Shown: piece after piece, positions 25,751-35,178 of the stretch | Numbering within the stretch: the first letter of the stretch is position 1 | Layout of the letters: every line of letters begins with the position of its first letter | NCBI RefSeq assembly: GCF_004103715.1 | Contig: NZ_CP035282.1 | Coordinates: forward strand, 2,470,673 to 2,534,672 | DNA length: 64,000 nucleotides | Origin: Acidilutibacter cellobiosedens | Lineage (GTDB): Bacteria > Bacillota > Clostridia > Tissierellales > Acidilutibacteraceae | Reading direction: 5' to 3' | The notes under the pieces: generated by a model | Told to the model about the DNA's origin: nothing | The model's input: only the letters and a program-made list of their open reading frames with translations | The model's database searches: none | Made by a program: the position numbers and the translations under genes

Positions 25751-26944
25751 TTATATTTTTCTGAAACCAACATTATCTTCTAAGCATTTTTTAACATCCT
25801 CCTTATCTATAACAGCTTTCCTAAACTTATTCATTCCCTTTATATCTCCAAATAAAATAACTCCTGTTATTTTTCCGTCACATGAAAAAAGTTTATGATG
25901 AATACCGTTATTTTCGTCCCTAAATTCATACAAATCATCATAAATTTTTATGTTCCCTGCCGAAAATAAAGAAACATCTCCTATCTCCAATGTAGTATAA
26001 GGAATCGCCGAAGTATATTCTCTCTCTCCTCCCGACATATTGGCCCCCGCAACTTTTCCCTGCTCATTTCCGGCACTCCAAAGAGCCAATACCTTTCCAT
26101 CTACTTGTGCTGCATCTCCTGCGGCATAAATATTTTTTAAATTTGTTCTCATATGGCTATCAACTTTTATACCTCTGTCAAAATCTATATCGGTTTCCCT
26201 TACCAAACCCAGATTAGATCTTACACCAGTTGAAAATAACACTGCATCCGTATGTATTTCTCCGTTATTCTTTAACTTAATCCCATTAACCTCATCTTCT
26301 CCAAGTATCTCTTCACAAGAGGAATTTAAATATATATTGATGCCCATATCAAACAATTTTCTTTCTAACTTTCGAGATATCTCTTCATCTAATTGATTAG
26401 GAAGCAAAAAAGGAGAAAACTCTATTACGTTTACTTCTTTCTGTAAATTTTTTATTGACCATGCTGCTTCCAAACCTAAAAGTCCTCCTCCTATAACAGT
26501 AATACTTTTACAATGATTAAAATATTCCTTAATATGCCTCAGATCTTCTATTGTCCTCAAAGCGAAAATTCCATCTTCACACTTTCGGATTATCGGAGGG
26601 AAAAAAGGACTGCTTCCCACAGTTAACAACAGCTTTTCATAAAAAATTTTCATTCCGTCGTCTAATTCTATGCTCGACTCAGTTACATTGATTTTCTTTG
26701 CAATTTTATTTAATACAACCTTCACTTTCTTTTCATCATACCATTCTTGTTTATTGACAAGAAGTTCTTCATCTTTAAAATCTTTGCTTATACATTCTGT
26801 CAGTTTAATTCTGTAATATGTAAGATATGGTTCTTTTGAGATCACAGCAATAGTTTCCTCTTTATCATTCTTCCTTATTTCTCTTATTGCCGACAAACAT
26901 GAGATTCCGTTTCCTATTATTAAATACTTATACTTTTCATTCAT
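25751..26944 (-). CDS. NAD(P)/FAD-dependent oxidoreductase (rubredoxin or nitrite reductase-like)
   Basis: 397 residues. FAD-binding IIGNGISCLSA is at the N-terminus, NAD(P)-binding VIGGGLLGLEAAW at about 150, and the FAD ribityl/pyrophosphate motif NIYAAGDAAQ at about 275. The protein resembles NADH:rubredoxin reductases and the FAD part of assimilatory nitrite reductases. No iron-sulfur motif is present. The electron acceptor is unknown. Confidence 0.85.
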   Translation of the reverse strand: MNEKYKYLIIGNGISCLSAIREIRKNDKEETIAVISKEPYLTYYRIKLTECISKDFKDEELLVNKQEWYDEKKVKVVLNKIAKKINVTESSIELDDGMKIFYEKLLLTVGSSPFFPPIIRKCEDGIFALRTIEDLRHIKEYFNHCKSITVIGGGLLGLEAAWSIKNLQKEVNVIEFSPFLLPNQLDEEISRKLERKLFDMGINIYLNSSCEEILGEDEVNGIKLKNNGEIHTDAVLFSTGVRSNLGLVRETDIDFDRGIKVDSHMRTNLKNIYAAGDAAQVDGKVLALWSAGNEQGKVAGANMSGGEREYTSAIPYTTLEIGDVSLFSAGNIKIYDDLYEFRDENNGIHHKLFSCDGKITGVILFGDIKGMNKFRKAVIDKEDVKKCLEDNVGFRKI

Positions 26945-27017
26945 AAACTTATCCCCCTCGTTATTTACTCTCTTAATAGTTGTTTAACATAATTCAATCA
27001 TACCATAAAATTAAAAG

Positions 27018-27063
27018 AAAAGACGAGTAAAAAATAACGGCTGTTATTTTTTACTCGTCTTTT
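27018..27063 (-). terminator. Intrinsic terminator of the polyamine operon
   Basis: A perfect 21-bp stem (27018-27038 with 27043-27063) and a four-base loop. It lies 17 bases after the potD stop codon. Confidence 0.9.
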
Positions 27064-27079
27064 TAAGTCTTTTATATAT

Positions 27080-28126
27080 TTAGTCACCTATAATTTCAGT
27101 CCAGATTCTGTCATATTCTTTAACAAAATCCCCGAGATCCGTGAATATTTCACAATTATTTATAGTTTCTTCATCCGGATATGCTACTTTATCATTTTGA
27201 ATATCTTTAGGTAAAAGTTTCACCCCCTCTTTGTTGGGAGAAGAATACCCGATATATTCGGCATTTTTTGCTGCTATATCCCCTCTGCACAAAAAATTTA
27301 TAAATTCTTCCGCCTCTTTCTTATGTTTGCTTCCTTTAGGTATCACAACATTATCAAACCACAAATTAGAACCCTCTTTAGGTACCACATATTCCAGATT
27401 GTTATTTTCTTTTATCATATATGCCGCATCCCCAGACCAAACAATTGCTAAATTTGCTTCTTCTCCAATCATCAGGTCTTTGACTTCATCTCCTACGTAT
27501 GCATACACCAATGGTTTCTGCTTTATAAGTTCATCTTTAGCCTTTAAAAGTTCTTCGGGATTTTTGGTATTTATAGAATAGCCGAGCCTTCTAAATGCAG
27601 CCGTCAGAGAATCCCTTTGACTGAAAAGCATAAGTATCTGGCCTTTATACTTTTCATCCCATAAAGCATTCCAGCTGTCAATTTTTTCATTGACAAACTT
27701 TTTATTATATATAATTCCCAGAGTTCCCCACATATAAGGAACCGAATATTCATTTTTCGGATCAAAATCTAAATTTTTAAATTTATCATCTATATTTTTA
27801 TAGTTGGGAATATTATTCATGTCTAATTCCAAAAGCATATCTTCTTTAATCATCTTTTCAATCATATAGTCCGAAGGAAACAGCACATCATAATTTCCTC
27901 CTCCGGATTTGATCTTTACATACATATCTTCATTGGTAGAAAAGGTATCATAATTAACGTCAATATTGAATTCCTTTTCAAATTCATCAATTGTATCGGG
28001 ATCAATATAATCTCCCCAGTTATAAACATTGAGTACAGCTTTATCATCTTTCTTACAGGAAACACCTACTAAAGTCACAAAAACTATTACGGCAACAAAT
28101 ACAAATTTTCTTACTATCTTGCTCAC
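27080..28126 (-). CDS. potD: Spermidine/putrescine ABC transporter, substrate-binding lipoprotein
   Basis: 348 residues beginning at a GTG that overlaps the potC stop codon. A lipoprotein signal ends at Cys24 (LVGVSC). The mature protein starts LNVYNWGDYIDPDTI, the classic PotD N-terminus, and has the polyamine-site segments NYDVLFPSDYM and WSGDAAYM. It captures polyamine outside the membrane and hands it to the PotBC channel. Confidence 0.95.
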   Translation of the reverse strand: MSKIVRKFVFVAVIVFVTLVGVSCKKDDKAVLNVYNWGDYIDPDTIDEFEKEFNIDVNYDTFSTNEDMYVKIKSGGGNYDVLFPSDYMIEKMIKEDMLLELDMNNIPNYKNIDDKFKNLDFDPKNEYSVPYMWGTLGIIYNKKFVNEKIDSWNALWDEKYKGQILMLFSQRDSLTAAFRRLGYSINTKNPEELLKAKDELIKQKPLVYAYVGDEVKDLMIGEEANLAIVWSGDAAYMIKENNNLEYVVPKEGSNLWFDNVVIPKGSKHKKEAEEFINFLCRGDIAAKNAEYIGYSSPNKEGVKLLPKDIQNDKVAYPDEETINNCEIFTDLGDFVKEYDRIWTEIIGD

Positions 28127-28908
28127 ATTAACCCACCTCCATCTTCCTTTGAATTTCTTTTATTTATCAATAAAAGGAGTATAAGAACAGTTGAAAACAT
28201 TATTGTTGAAAGTGCGTTTAACTCTGGCTTTATACCCCTCCTTGCCATGGAATATACGGTAATGCTCAAATTAGTAACGCCGTTACCGGTATTAAAAAAA
28301 CTGATAACAAAATCGTCAATAGATAAAGTAAATGCCAAAAGCCCTCCTGTTATAATCCCCGGCATTATTTCGGGAATTATAACCTTTCTCAAAGCGTACA
28401 AAGGAGTCGCCCCCAAATCCATTGCTGCCTCCTCTAAATATTTATTCATATGTTTCAGTTTAGGAAGTATTGATAATACTACATAAGGAACATTAAAGGC
28501 TATATGAGATAAAAGCATAGTCATAAATCCAAAATTCATACTCATAAACTTAAATAAAGTCATAAAGGATATGGCCGTAACTATATCCGGATTTAAAACA
28601 GGCAAATAATTTATATTTAAGATAATTTTCTTTTTAAATCCTTTCATATTATGTATACTCAAAGCTGCAAATATCCCTATTAGTGTAGAAATCACCGATG
28701 AAAGACATGCAATTACAATTGTATAGTATAAAGATTTCATTATTTCATCATCTTTGAATAACTCCAAATACCACTTAAAAGTAAAACCATCCCATTTACT
28801 TAAAGTTTTGGAATTATTAAAGGAAAATATTATGAGTATTATAATGGGAGCATACAAAAATACAAATATCAAGAATACATAAAATTTTTTCAGTGCCTTT
28901 TCTACCAT
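28123..28908 (-). CDS. potC: Spermidine/putrescine ABC transporter permease
   Basis: 261 residues with six membrane helices and the EAA loop at about 160-180 (EEAAMDLGATPLYALRKVIIPEIMPG) that contacts the ATPase. It overlaps potB by 7 bases and potD by 4, showing tight coupling. Confidence 0.94.
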   Translation of the reverse strand: MVEKALKKFYVFLIFVFLYAPIIILIIFSFNNSKTLSKWDGFTFKWYLELFKDDEIMKSLYYTIVIACLSSVISTLIGIFAALSIHNMKGFKKKIILNINYLPVLNPDIVTAISFMTLFKFMSMNFGFMTMLLSHIAFNVPYVVLSILPKLKHMNKYLEEAAMDLGATPLYALRKVIIPEIMPGIITGGLLAFTLSIDDFVISFFNTGNGVTNLSITVYSMARRGIKPELNALSTIMFSTVLILLLLINKRNSKEDGGGLM

Positions 28909-29741
28909 AAGCTCCCTCCTTCTTTATCTTTATTTTTGTCAAATACAGCTGTCAATCCCATCGATAGTAATATTATAAGCATCATTATAATGGAAATTGC
29001 CGAACCGAAGTTCCAGTCTCCAACCCATAAAAACTGCTGCTCTATCAAATTCCCTATAAGCATATATTGTCCTCCCCCCAGAAGTCTTGATATTACAAAT
29101 GTACTGACAGCCGGCATAAATACCATAGTTACTCCGGACATTATTCCCGGTACGCTTAAAGGAAAGGTAACTCCTAAAAAAGTTTTAAATTTATTGGCTC
29201 CAAGGTCCTCTGCCGCTTCAATTAAATTGTTATCTATTTTTATAAGTACGGAATAAATAGGAAGAACCATAAAGGGCAAAAAATTATATATCATTCCCAA
29301 GATAACAGCTCCGTCATTGTATATCAGATTTGCGGATGAAAATCCCAGCATTTGAATTATATAATTTATAAATCCGTTTTTACCCAAAATAGCTCTCCAT
29401 GCGTAAGTTCTCAAGAGAAAATTCATCCACATAGGAAGTACAAATAGAAGAATCATTGCATTTCTTTTCTTTATATTTTCTCTTGAGATAATCAATGCTA
29501 TAGGATATCCCAAAATCAAACAAATAACAGTAGACCTCAATGCTAAATTTATGGATTTTAACAATATTTTTATATATACAGGATCAAAGAATCTTTTATA
29601 ATTTGTAAGAGTGAATTTAAGCTCGGTTATATTTTGTATATCACCTGAAGTAAAGCTAAATAACAGAATAAGAAGCAGAGGAATTATCGTAAACATTATC
29701 ATCCAAAAAATATAAAGATATGATAACCCTTTGTTTTTCAA
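28902..29741 (-). CDS. potB: Spermidine/putrescine ABC transporter permease
   Basis: 279 residues with six helices and the EAA loop [20 protein letters not shown] followed by LSVPG. It forms the membrane channel with PotC. The start overlaps the potA stop by four bases. Confidence 0.94.
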   Translation of the reverse strand: MKNKGLSYLYIFWMIMFTIIPLLLILLFSFTSGDIQNITELKFTLTNYKRFFDPVYIKILLKSINLALRSTVICLILGYPIALIISRENIKKRNAMILLFVLPMWMNFLLRTYAWRAILGKNGFINYIIQMLGFSSANLIYNDGAVILGMIYNFLPFMVLPIYSVLIKIDNNLIEAAEDLGANKFKTFLGVTFPLSVPGIMSGVTMVFMPAVSTFVISRLLGGGQYMLIGNLIEQQFLWVGDWNFGSAISIIMMLIILLSMGLTAVFDKNKDKEGGSLW

Positions 29742-30796
29742 TTATTTTTCACCTTCTTCATAATATGTATATTTTCCGGAATTATTTTCATCCCTATTTC
29801 CGCATCAACAGGTTTCATAACGGTACTTTGAATCTTCCATGAAAAATTTCCACTTTCAGCAATCATTTCATAATGTACTCCTTTAAAAGTCACGGAGGTA
29901 ATTTTTCCCTTTAATTGTCCTTCCTCCGCTGATACTATTTCAATATCCTCAGGTCTTATAACTACATCTACCGCTTCGTCTTTATCAAATCCCTTATCTA
30001 CGCAATCAAACACAACCCCTTGAATTTCCACTATAAAATCATCATGCATAATGCCGTCTATTACATTGCTCTCCCCGATAAAATTGGCTACAAAGATATT
30101 CTTAGGTTCATTATATATATCAACAGGGGTCCCTATCTGCTGAATCTTGCCCTTGTCCATTACTACGACTGTATCGGACATTGTAAGAGCTTCTTCCTGA
30201 TCATGAGTTACATATATAAAGGTTATTCCTATCCTCTTCTGCATCTTTTTCAGCTCTAATTGCATTCCCTTCCTGAGCTTCAAATCCAAAGCTCCCAAGG
30301 GTTCATCCAAAAGCAACACCTTAGGCTTGTTAACTAAAGCTCTGGCAATTGCCACCCTCTGTTGTTGTCCTCCGCTCAAAGATTCGATGGGCCTCTTTTC
30401 AAAGCCCTCTAAATTTACTAATTTTAACATATAGCTCACACTATCTCTTATTTCCGATTTACTGATTTTTTTAATCTTTAGCCCGAATGCTATATTTTCA
30501 AACACATTTAAATGAGGAAATAATGCATACTTTTGAAAAACCGTATTTATTTGTCTTTGATAAGGAGGTACATCTGTGATATCCTTTTCTTCAAATATAA
30601 CCTTTCCCTTAGTGGGATGCTCAAACCCTCCGATTATTCTAAGAGTTGTTGTCTTCCCACATCCACTGGGACCTAAAAGAGTTAAGAATTCATTTCTTCT
30701 CACATATAAGTTAATATCCTTTAAAGCCTCCGATTCACCAAATTTCTTAGAAACGCCAACTAAATCAATAATCCAGTTTTTCTCCAAGTTAATCAC
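29738..30796 (-). CDS. potA: Spermidine/putrescine ABC transporter ATPase
   Basis: 352 residues beginning at GTG. Walker A is GPSGCGKTT, the signature is [15 protein letters not shown], Walker B is [12 protein letters not shown] and the switch histidine is in [10 protein letters not shown]-terminal TOBE domain covers about 275-345. It drives polyamine import and is the first transport gene behind the regulator. Confidence 0.95.
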   Translation of the reverse strand: MINLEKNWIIDLVGVSKKFGESEALKDINLYVRRNEFLTLLGPSGCGKTTTLRIIGGFEHPTKGKVIFEEKDITDVPPYQRQINTVFQKYALFPHLNVFENIAFGLKIKKISKSEIRDSVSYMLKLVNLEGFEKRPIESLSGGQQQRVAIARALVNKPKVLLLDEPLGALDLKLRKGMQLELKKMQKRIGITFIYVTHDQEEALTMSDTVVVMDKGKIQQIGTPVDIYNEPKNIFVANFIGESNVIDGIMHDDFIVEIQGVVFDCVDKGFDKDEAVDVVIRPEDIEIVSAEEGQLKGKITSVTFKGVHYEMIAESGNFSWKIQSTVMKPVDAEIGMKIIPENIHIMKKVKNN

Positions 30797-30808
30797 CTCT
30801 TCTATATA

Positions 30809-31348
30809 TTAAAAGCTGGGGGGAGTACTAACCCAAATAAGCTTGGCAACATGTTTCCCCTCATTGGAAATATAGTGATTAGAATTAGCCTTAAAATAAA
30901 AGCTTTCTCCTTTCTTTGCCTTATACTTTTCATTTCCAATATGAATAAATACATGACCTGATATTACAAACCCAAATTCCTCTCCTTCATGAGGTGAATC
31001 TTCCTTTGTGCTTCCACCCGGCTGAACTTCAACAAAAATGGGCTCCATTAAATTCTTTTGAGCATTTGGAACTACCCATTTGAGAATATATTTATATTCT
31101 TCATTTTCAGTAACAAAGGCATCATCTTGTGAAAACACTATCTTTTCATCTTCGGTTTCATTAAAAAAATCTTTTAGATTAGTTCCCAAACCGTCAAGTA
31201 TATCAACTAAAGTAGCAATAGATGGAGAAGTTAAGTCTCTTTCTACCTGTGAAATAAAACCTTTTGTAATTTCACACCGCTCTGCCAATTCTTCTTGAGT
31301 AAGAGAATTCTTAATTCTGAGACGTTTAATCTTATCTCCGATTTTCAC
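30809..31348 (-). CDS. XRE-family regulator with cupin domain (PuuR-like)
   Basis: 179 residues beginning at GTG after AGGAGG. A helix-turn-helix lies at 9-62 (LRIKNSLTQEELAERCEITK, FISQVERDLTSPS) and a small-molecule-binding cupin at about 110-175 (PHEGEEFGFVISG, GDS-type metal region replaced by KGESFYFKANSNH). This architecture matches PuuR-like polyamine sensors. It heads the potABCD operon with a 12-base gap to potA, so it most likely controls polyamine uptake. Confidence 0.9.
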   Translation of the reverse strand: MKIGDKIKRLRIKNSLTQEELAERCEITKGFISQVERDLTSPSIATLVDILDGLGTNLKDFFNETEDEKIVFSQDDAFVTENEEYKYILKWVVPNAQKNLMEPIFVEVQPGGSTKEDSPHEGEEFGFVISGHVFIHIGNEKYKAKKGESFYFKANSNHYISNEGKHVAKLIWVSTPPSF

Positions 31349-31360
31349 GTTTTCCCTCCT

Positions 31361-31461
31361 AACGTTCTAACGTTTGCTCTATATATTAAATTATTTGTTT
31401 ATCATTACTAAACTATTCTTTTAACCAGTTTATTATAATAAAAAAGCTACCAAAAAGTCAA
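31361..31461 (-). promoter_or_regulatory. Promoter and candidate operator of the polyamine operon
   Basis: On the minus strand, TTGACT (31461-31456), an 18-base spacer and TATAAT (31437-31432). The palindromic AACGTTCTAACGTT at 31361-31374 lies between promoter and ribosome site and is a likely operator of the XRE-cupin protein. Confidence 0.65.
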
Positions 31462-31600
31462 TAGTTTTTTGAGTATCTTTTTTATCTTGTATTAAAGTAA
31501 TATACTATAAAACAGGCATAACAACATATTTTTTTGTTTAATATATGCAAATTTTTTATTTAATAAATAATAATTAGTGTAAAAATCTTTTTCTTCACAA

Positions 31601-31639
31601 AAAAATAAAATCGGTATTTATCATACCGATTTTATTTTT
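31601..31639 (-). terminator. Intrinsic terminator of the TPM-LemA pair
   Basis: A 16-bp stem (31601-31616 with 31624-31639) rich in A at one end and T at the other. It overlaps the TPM stop codon. Confidence 0.82.
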
Positions 31640-32405
31640 ACCATCTTCCTCCGGCTCCCCCGCCTCCGGAAGAACCGCCGCCGCCCCTGTCTCCTCCACC
31701 TCTTCCATTTCCGCCTCGGCCTATATTCCTTAAAATAAAGAAAGTAAGCCAGCCGTGGAAAAAGGTAAAATCTATAAACAGAAAGACGATCACTCCTATA
31801 ACGATTAAAATCTTAGGGAGTATATTACCTACTCCAAAAAAATTTTTCTCAGAATAATTTTCATATATATTTTGATTAACATTTTCTCTTCCCACATCCA
31901 CATTGTATTCATCTTCAATAACGGTAATAATGGAATTAAAACCGTTTAATATGCCCTTTTCATATTGATTCTCTTTAAAAGAAGGAATCATTTCATCTTC
32001 GATAATCCTTCCTACTTTACTGTCAGGAAGAGGCCCTTCAAGACCATATCCTACTTCTATCCATAATTCTCTGTTCTCCAAATCCATGAGAATCAAAATA
32101 CCATTATCATATTCCTTACTTCCAATTTCCCATTTCTCGAATAGTCTATTGGCATATTCTTTTATATCCGTATCTCCTGTGGTATTAACTATTGCGACTA
32201 CAACCTGTGCACCTGTTTTTCTGTAAAGATTTTCATTAACAGAAACAATGTAGTCAGTTCCATCTGCGTCTAATATATTGCCTTCATCATAGACATAAAA
32301 ATTTTGAGATGCTTCCGGAAGGTTTAATTTTTCGGCAAAGGATATATTGGTTCCTATTAAAAGTATTAAAAATAATACAATTAAGCCCTTAACACTTTTT
32401 TTCAT
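31638..32405 (-). CDS. TPM-domain membrane protein (YgcG-like)
   Basis: 255 residues. A signal peptide (residues 1-24, ending SFA) is followed by a TPM domain at about 38-170 (YVYDEGNILDADG, VGYGLEGPLPDSKVGRIIEDEMIP). A membrane helix follows at about 195-215, then a Gly/Arg-rich tail beginning GGNGRGGGDRGGGG. The TPM domain faces outside. It is paired with LemA, as is common across bacteria; a function in membrane protein quality or surface assembly has been proposed for the pair. Confidence 0.88.
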   Translation of the reverse strand: MKKSVKGLIVLFLILLIGTNISFAEKLNLPEASQNFYVYDEGNILDADGTDYIVSVNENLYRKTGAQVVVAIVNTTGDTDIKEYANRLFEKWEIGSKEYDNGILILMDLENRELWIEVGYGLEGPLPDSKVGRIIEDEMIPSFKENQYEKGILNGFNSIITVIEDEYNVDVGRENVNQNIYENYSEKNFFGVGNILPKILIVIGVIVFLFIDFTFFHGWLTFFILRNIGRGGNGRGGGDRGGGGSSGGGGAGGRW

Positions 32406-32418
32406 TTAGATCCTCCCA

Positions 32419-32976
32419 TTAAAAGTTTACATCCGGCACTTCCGCATCCTTTGCATCTATTTCAAAATATGCTTTCTTCTCAAAACCGAATAACTTAGCA
32501 ACTATGTTAGTCGGAAATTTTCTTATAGTGGAGTTATAGCTTTGTACCGCTTCATTGTATCTTCTTCTCTCAGTCGCAATCCTGTTTTCAGTACCTGAAA
32601 GCTCATATTGAAGATCAGAGAAATTTTTGCTTGCCTTAAGATCGGGATAATTTTCTGCTACCGCATACAGCTTGGTTACAGCTGCACTTAATTGCCCGTC
32701 GGCTTCCGCATATTCTCCCGGAGTATTGGCGCTTTCAAATTTACTTCTTGCTTCAGTAATACTTGTCAGTACTTCTTTTTCATAATTAGCATATCCCTTT
32801 ACGGTATTCACTAAATTCGGTATAAGGTCTGCTCTTCTCTTTAAAACATTCTCTACCTGAGACCAAGAACTATCCACATTTTCTTCCAATGTATTAAGAT
32901 TGTTATATATGCTTACAATACCAAATACCAAAATTAAAGCTACTACTATAACAATAATAATGGGTGTTTTTTTCAT
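32419..32976 (-). CDS. lemA: LemA family protein
   Basis: 185 residues with one N-terminal membrane helix (6-26) and then the helical LemA domain: SWSQVENVLKRRADLIPNLV at 40-59 and ENRIATERRRYNEAVQSYN around 130-150. Ends KDAEVPDVNF as family members do. It is separated from the TPM gene by 13 bases. Confidence 0.93.
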   Translation of the reverse strand: MKKTPIIIVIVVALILVFGIVSIYNNLNTLEENVDSSWSQVENVLKRRADLIPNLVNTVKGYANYEKEVLTSITEARSKFESANTPGEYAEADGQLSAAVTKLYAVAENYPDLKASKNFSDLQYELSGTENRIATERRRYNEAVQSYNSTIRKFPTNIVAKLFGFEKKAYFEIDAKDAEVPDVNF

Positions 32977-33034
32977 TTAACATCCTCCTTCATTTATCAT
33001 ATATATAATACTACATTTATTTATTTTTAGCTAT

Positions 33035-33064
33035 AAAAAAAGCCGATAAGCATCGGCTTTTTTT
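33035..33064 (-). terminator. Intrinsic terminator of the radical SAM gene
   Basis: A stem of 13 bp (33035-33047 with 33052-33064), loop AAGC, flanked by A7 and T7. It touches the stop codon. Confidence 0.88.
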
Positions 33065-34434
33065 TATACTGCATTCTTTTTTTGTCCTTTCCTTATTAAC
33101 GTTTCATCCCACAATTTATCTGCAGTCTCTGCCCATTTTTCCGCAGCCTTTTCTGTCTTTGCGGTTAAATCATAAACATCTTCCTTATCAAGAGGCTGGG
33201 TTGATACCGCTCCGGATCTTTCAACCATACCTTTCAATTTTTCAGGATTATCAAGTAGAGGACAAGGTCTCAACTGATTTCCGTTAAATGGCTGACCTTC
33301 ATTATATTCCTTAAATATAGGAGACTGAAGGGCTTCTATCAGGCTGACATCTTTTATATTTACATTGGAATAATGAATAAACGCACAAGGTTCTACATCT
33401 CCTCTGGCATTTATATGGAAATACTTTCTTCCTCCGGCAATACATCCACCTACATATTCTCCGTCATTCCAAAAATCAAGTACAAATATCGGCTCAGTTT
33501 CCCTGAATTCTCTTACTCTATGATACATCTCTTCTCTCTGCTCTGCAGTTGCCATCAAATCCGTCACAGCATCCTTGCCAATGGGCATATAAGTAAAATA
33601 CCATCCAAACATACATCCCTTATCTATAAGCATCTCTAAATATTCTTTTGATCCCACTACGTCAACATTATATTTATGATAGCAAGTCGAAAATCCAAAC
33701 ACCACTCCATACTTTTTAAGAAAATCCATTGCATTCATTACACTTTGGAATGTCCCTTTTCCTCTTCTCATATCCGTTTCTTTTTCAAATCCTTCTACGC
33801 TTATTGCAAGTCCAAAGTTACCTAACTCTCCAAGTTTCTTAGCAAATTCTTCATCAACTAATGTGGCATTAGTAAAGGAAAGGAAAGCACAATCGCTATG
33901 TTTTTCCGCAAGACGTATCAGATCATTTTTTCTCACTAAAGGTTCTCCTCCGGAATATATATACATATATATTCCAAGTTCTTTTCCTTCATTTATTATC
34001 CTATCCAAAGTATCAAAACTCATAGAATCCGTCTTTTCGTATTCTGCAGCCCAGCATCCTGTACACTTTAAATTGCAGGCACTGGTAGGATCCATAAGTA
34101 TTGCCCAAGGAACATTGCAATGATATTTTTCCTGCATTTTCTTTTCAATAGGAATACCGACCATACCTGAATTAACCATATAATTTATTAAAAATTTCTT
34201 TCTGGTACTGGGCGACAACTCATCAAAAAATCTTTCTATTAATTTATACCAGTTACTGGTAGGATCATTTACAATCTTCCTGAAAGTTTCTACATGTTTT
34301 TTATGATTATCCAAGGTGACAATCTTTCCGGCCCAGTCAACAAGTTTAGGCAAGTTTGCCATAGGATCCTTTTCAATATATTTTAGTCCTTCATTCATTA
34401 ATGCAGTACTTACAATTTGCTTTACATTTACCAC
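33064..34434 (-). CDS. Radical SAM protein of unknown substrate
   Basis: 456 residues from a GTG with AAGGAGG upstream. The 4Fe-4S cluster motif CNLKCTGC uses Cys120, Cys124 and Cys127. The SAM-binding GGEP follows (YIYSGGEPLVRK). A shortened SPASM-like region with EPCAFIH and RPCPLLDNPEKL lies after residue 350, and the C-terminus is Ala/Lys-rich and helical. The unusual 110-residue helical N-terminal extension precedes the barrel. The adjacent TetR gene probably controls it. Product unknown; it resembles radical SAM proteins found widely in Clostridia. Confidence 0.85.
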   Translation of the reverse strand: MVNVKQIVSTALMNEGLKYIEKDPMANLPKLVDWAGKIVTLDNHKKHVETFRKIVNDPTSNWYKLIERFFDELSPSTRKKFLINYMVNSGMVGIPIEKKMQEKYHCNVPWAILMDPTSACNLKCTGCWAAEYEKTDSMSFDTLDRIINEGKELGIYMYIYSGGEPLVRKNDLIRLAEKHSDCAFLSFTNATLVDEEFAKKLGELGNFGLAISVEGFEKETDMRRGKGTFQSVMNAMDFLKKYGVVFGFSTCYHKYNVDVVGSKEYLEMLIDKGCMFGWYFTYMPIGKDAVTDLMATAEQREEMYHRVREFRETEPIFVLDFWNDGEYVGGCIAGGRKYFHINARGDVEPCAFIHYSNVNIKDVSLIEALQSPIFKEYNEGQPFNGNQLRPCPLLDNPEKLKGMVERSGAVSTQPLDKEDVYDLTAKTEKAAEKWAETADKLWDETLIRKGQKKNAV

Positions 34435-34456
34435 AATAAATTCCTCCTTAACATAA

Positions 34457-35047
34457 TTAAGCTCTTAACCCATCAATTAAAATATTAAGGGAGCTCAATC
34501 TTTTTTTAAAATCAATGTCACTATATGAATCCTGTTGGATAATAAAAGAATTGATAAAAGAAAATATTGTTTCTGCCATTCCTTCACTATCAATAGGTTT
34601 AATTTCTTTTGATTCAATTCCCTGAGATATGAGGTCGTTAATAGAATCCATTATCTCTTGAAAATATTCTTTAATCTTATTTACTATTTTGTTATTCTCC
34701 ATTTTTAATATCACACATATTTCCGCAACAATAATAAATACATGATTATATTCATATTCATTAGTTAATTCAAATACCAGTTTTTTTAGTTTTTCCACAA
34801 TTGTAAGATCTTTATCCGTTACAATAGTTTCCACTTTACCTTTAATTTCTTCCAACGTTTCACTTATAGCATAATAAAATATCTCGTCCTTATTTTTAAA
34901 ATATTGATATATTGTAGTTCTGCCAAATCCACAACTATTAGAAATATCAGAAATGTTTGTATTAAAATATCCTCTTTTAATAAATAGTGCCTTAGCCTTT
35001 TCTATAATCTCTGCTTTCCTTTCTTCATAATTAACAACTTTTGGCAA
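34457..35047 (-). CDS. TetR-family transcriptional regulator
   Basis: 196 residues starting at TTG with GGAGGG upstream. The N-terminal helix-turn-helix is clear (AKALFIKRGYFNTNISDIS, GFGRTTIYQYFKNKDEIF). The C-terminal domain is helical and variable. It lies 22 bases before the radical SAM gene and is likely in the same transcript, as a local regulator. Confidence 0.9.
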   Translation of the reverse strand: MPKVVNYEERKAEIIEKAKALFIKRGYFNTNISDISNSCGFGRTTIYQYFKNKDEIFYYAISETLEEIKGKVETIVTDKDLTIVEKLKKLVFELTNEYEYNHVFIIVAEICVILKMENNKIVNKIKEYFQEIMDSINDLISQGIESKEIKPIDSEGMAETIFSFINSFIIQQDSYSDIDFKKRLSSLNILIDGLRA

Positions 35048-35178
35048 ACTTTTTATTCCCTCCTTTCCATGGATTATTAATATCTAATTAATATCTATTC
35101 TTATTTTAACATAAATGACACCAATGTCAATAAAAAAATACAATATCTTCTAAATGCGAATGATTAGCTTTAACAGCA

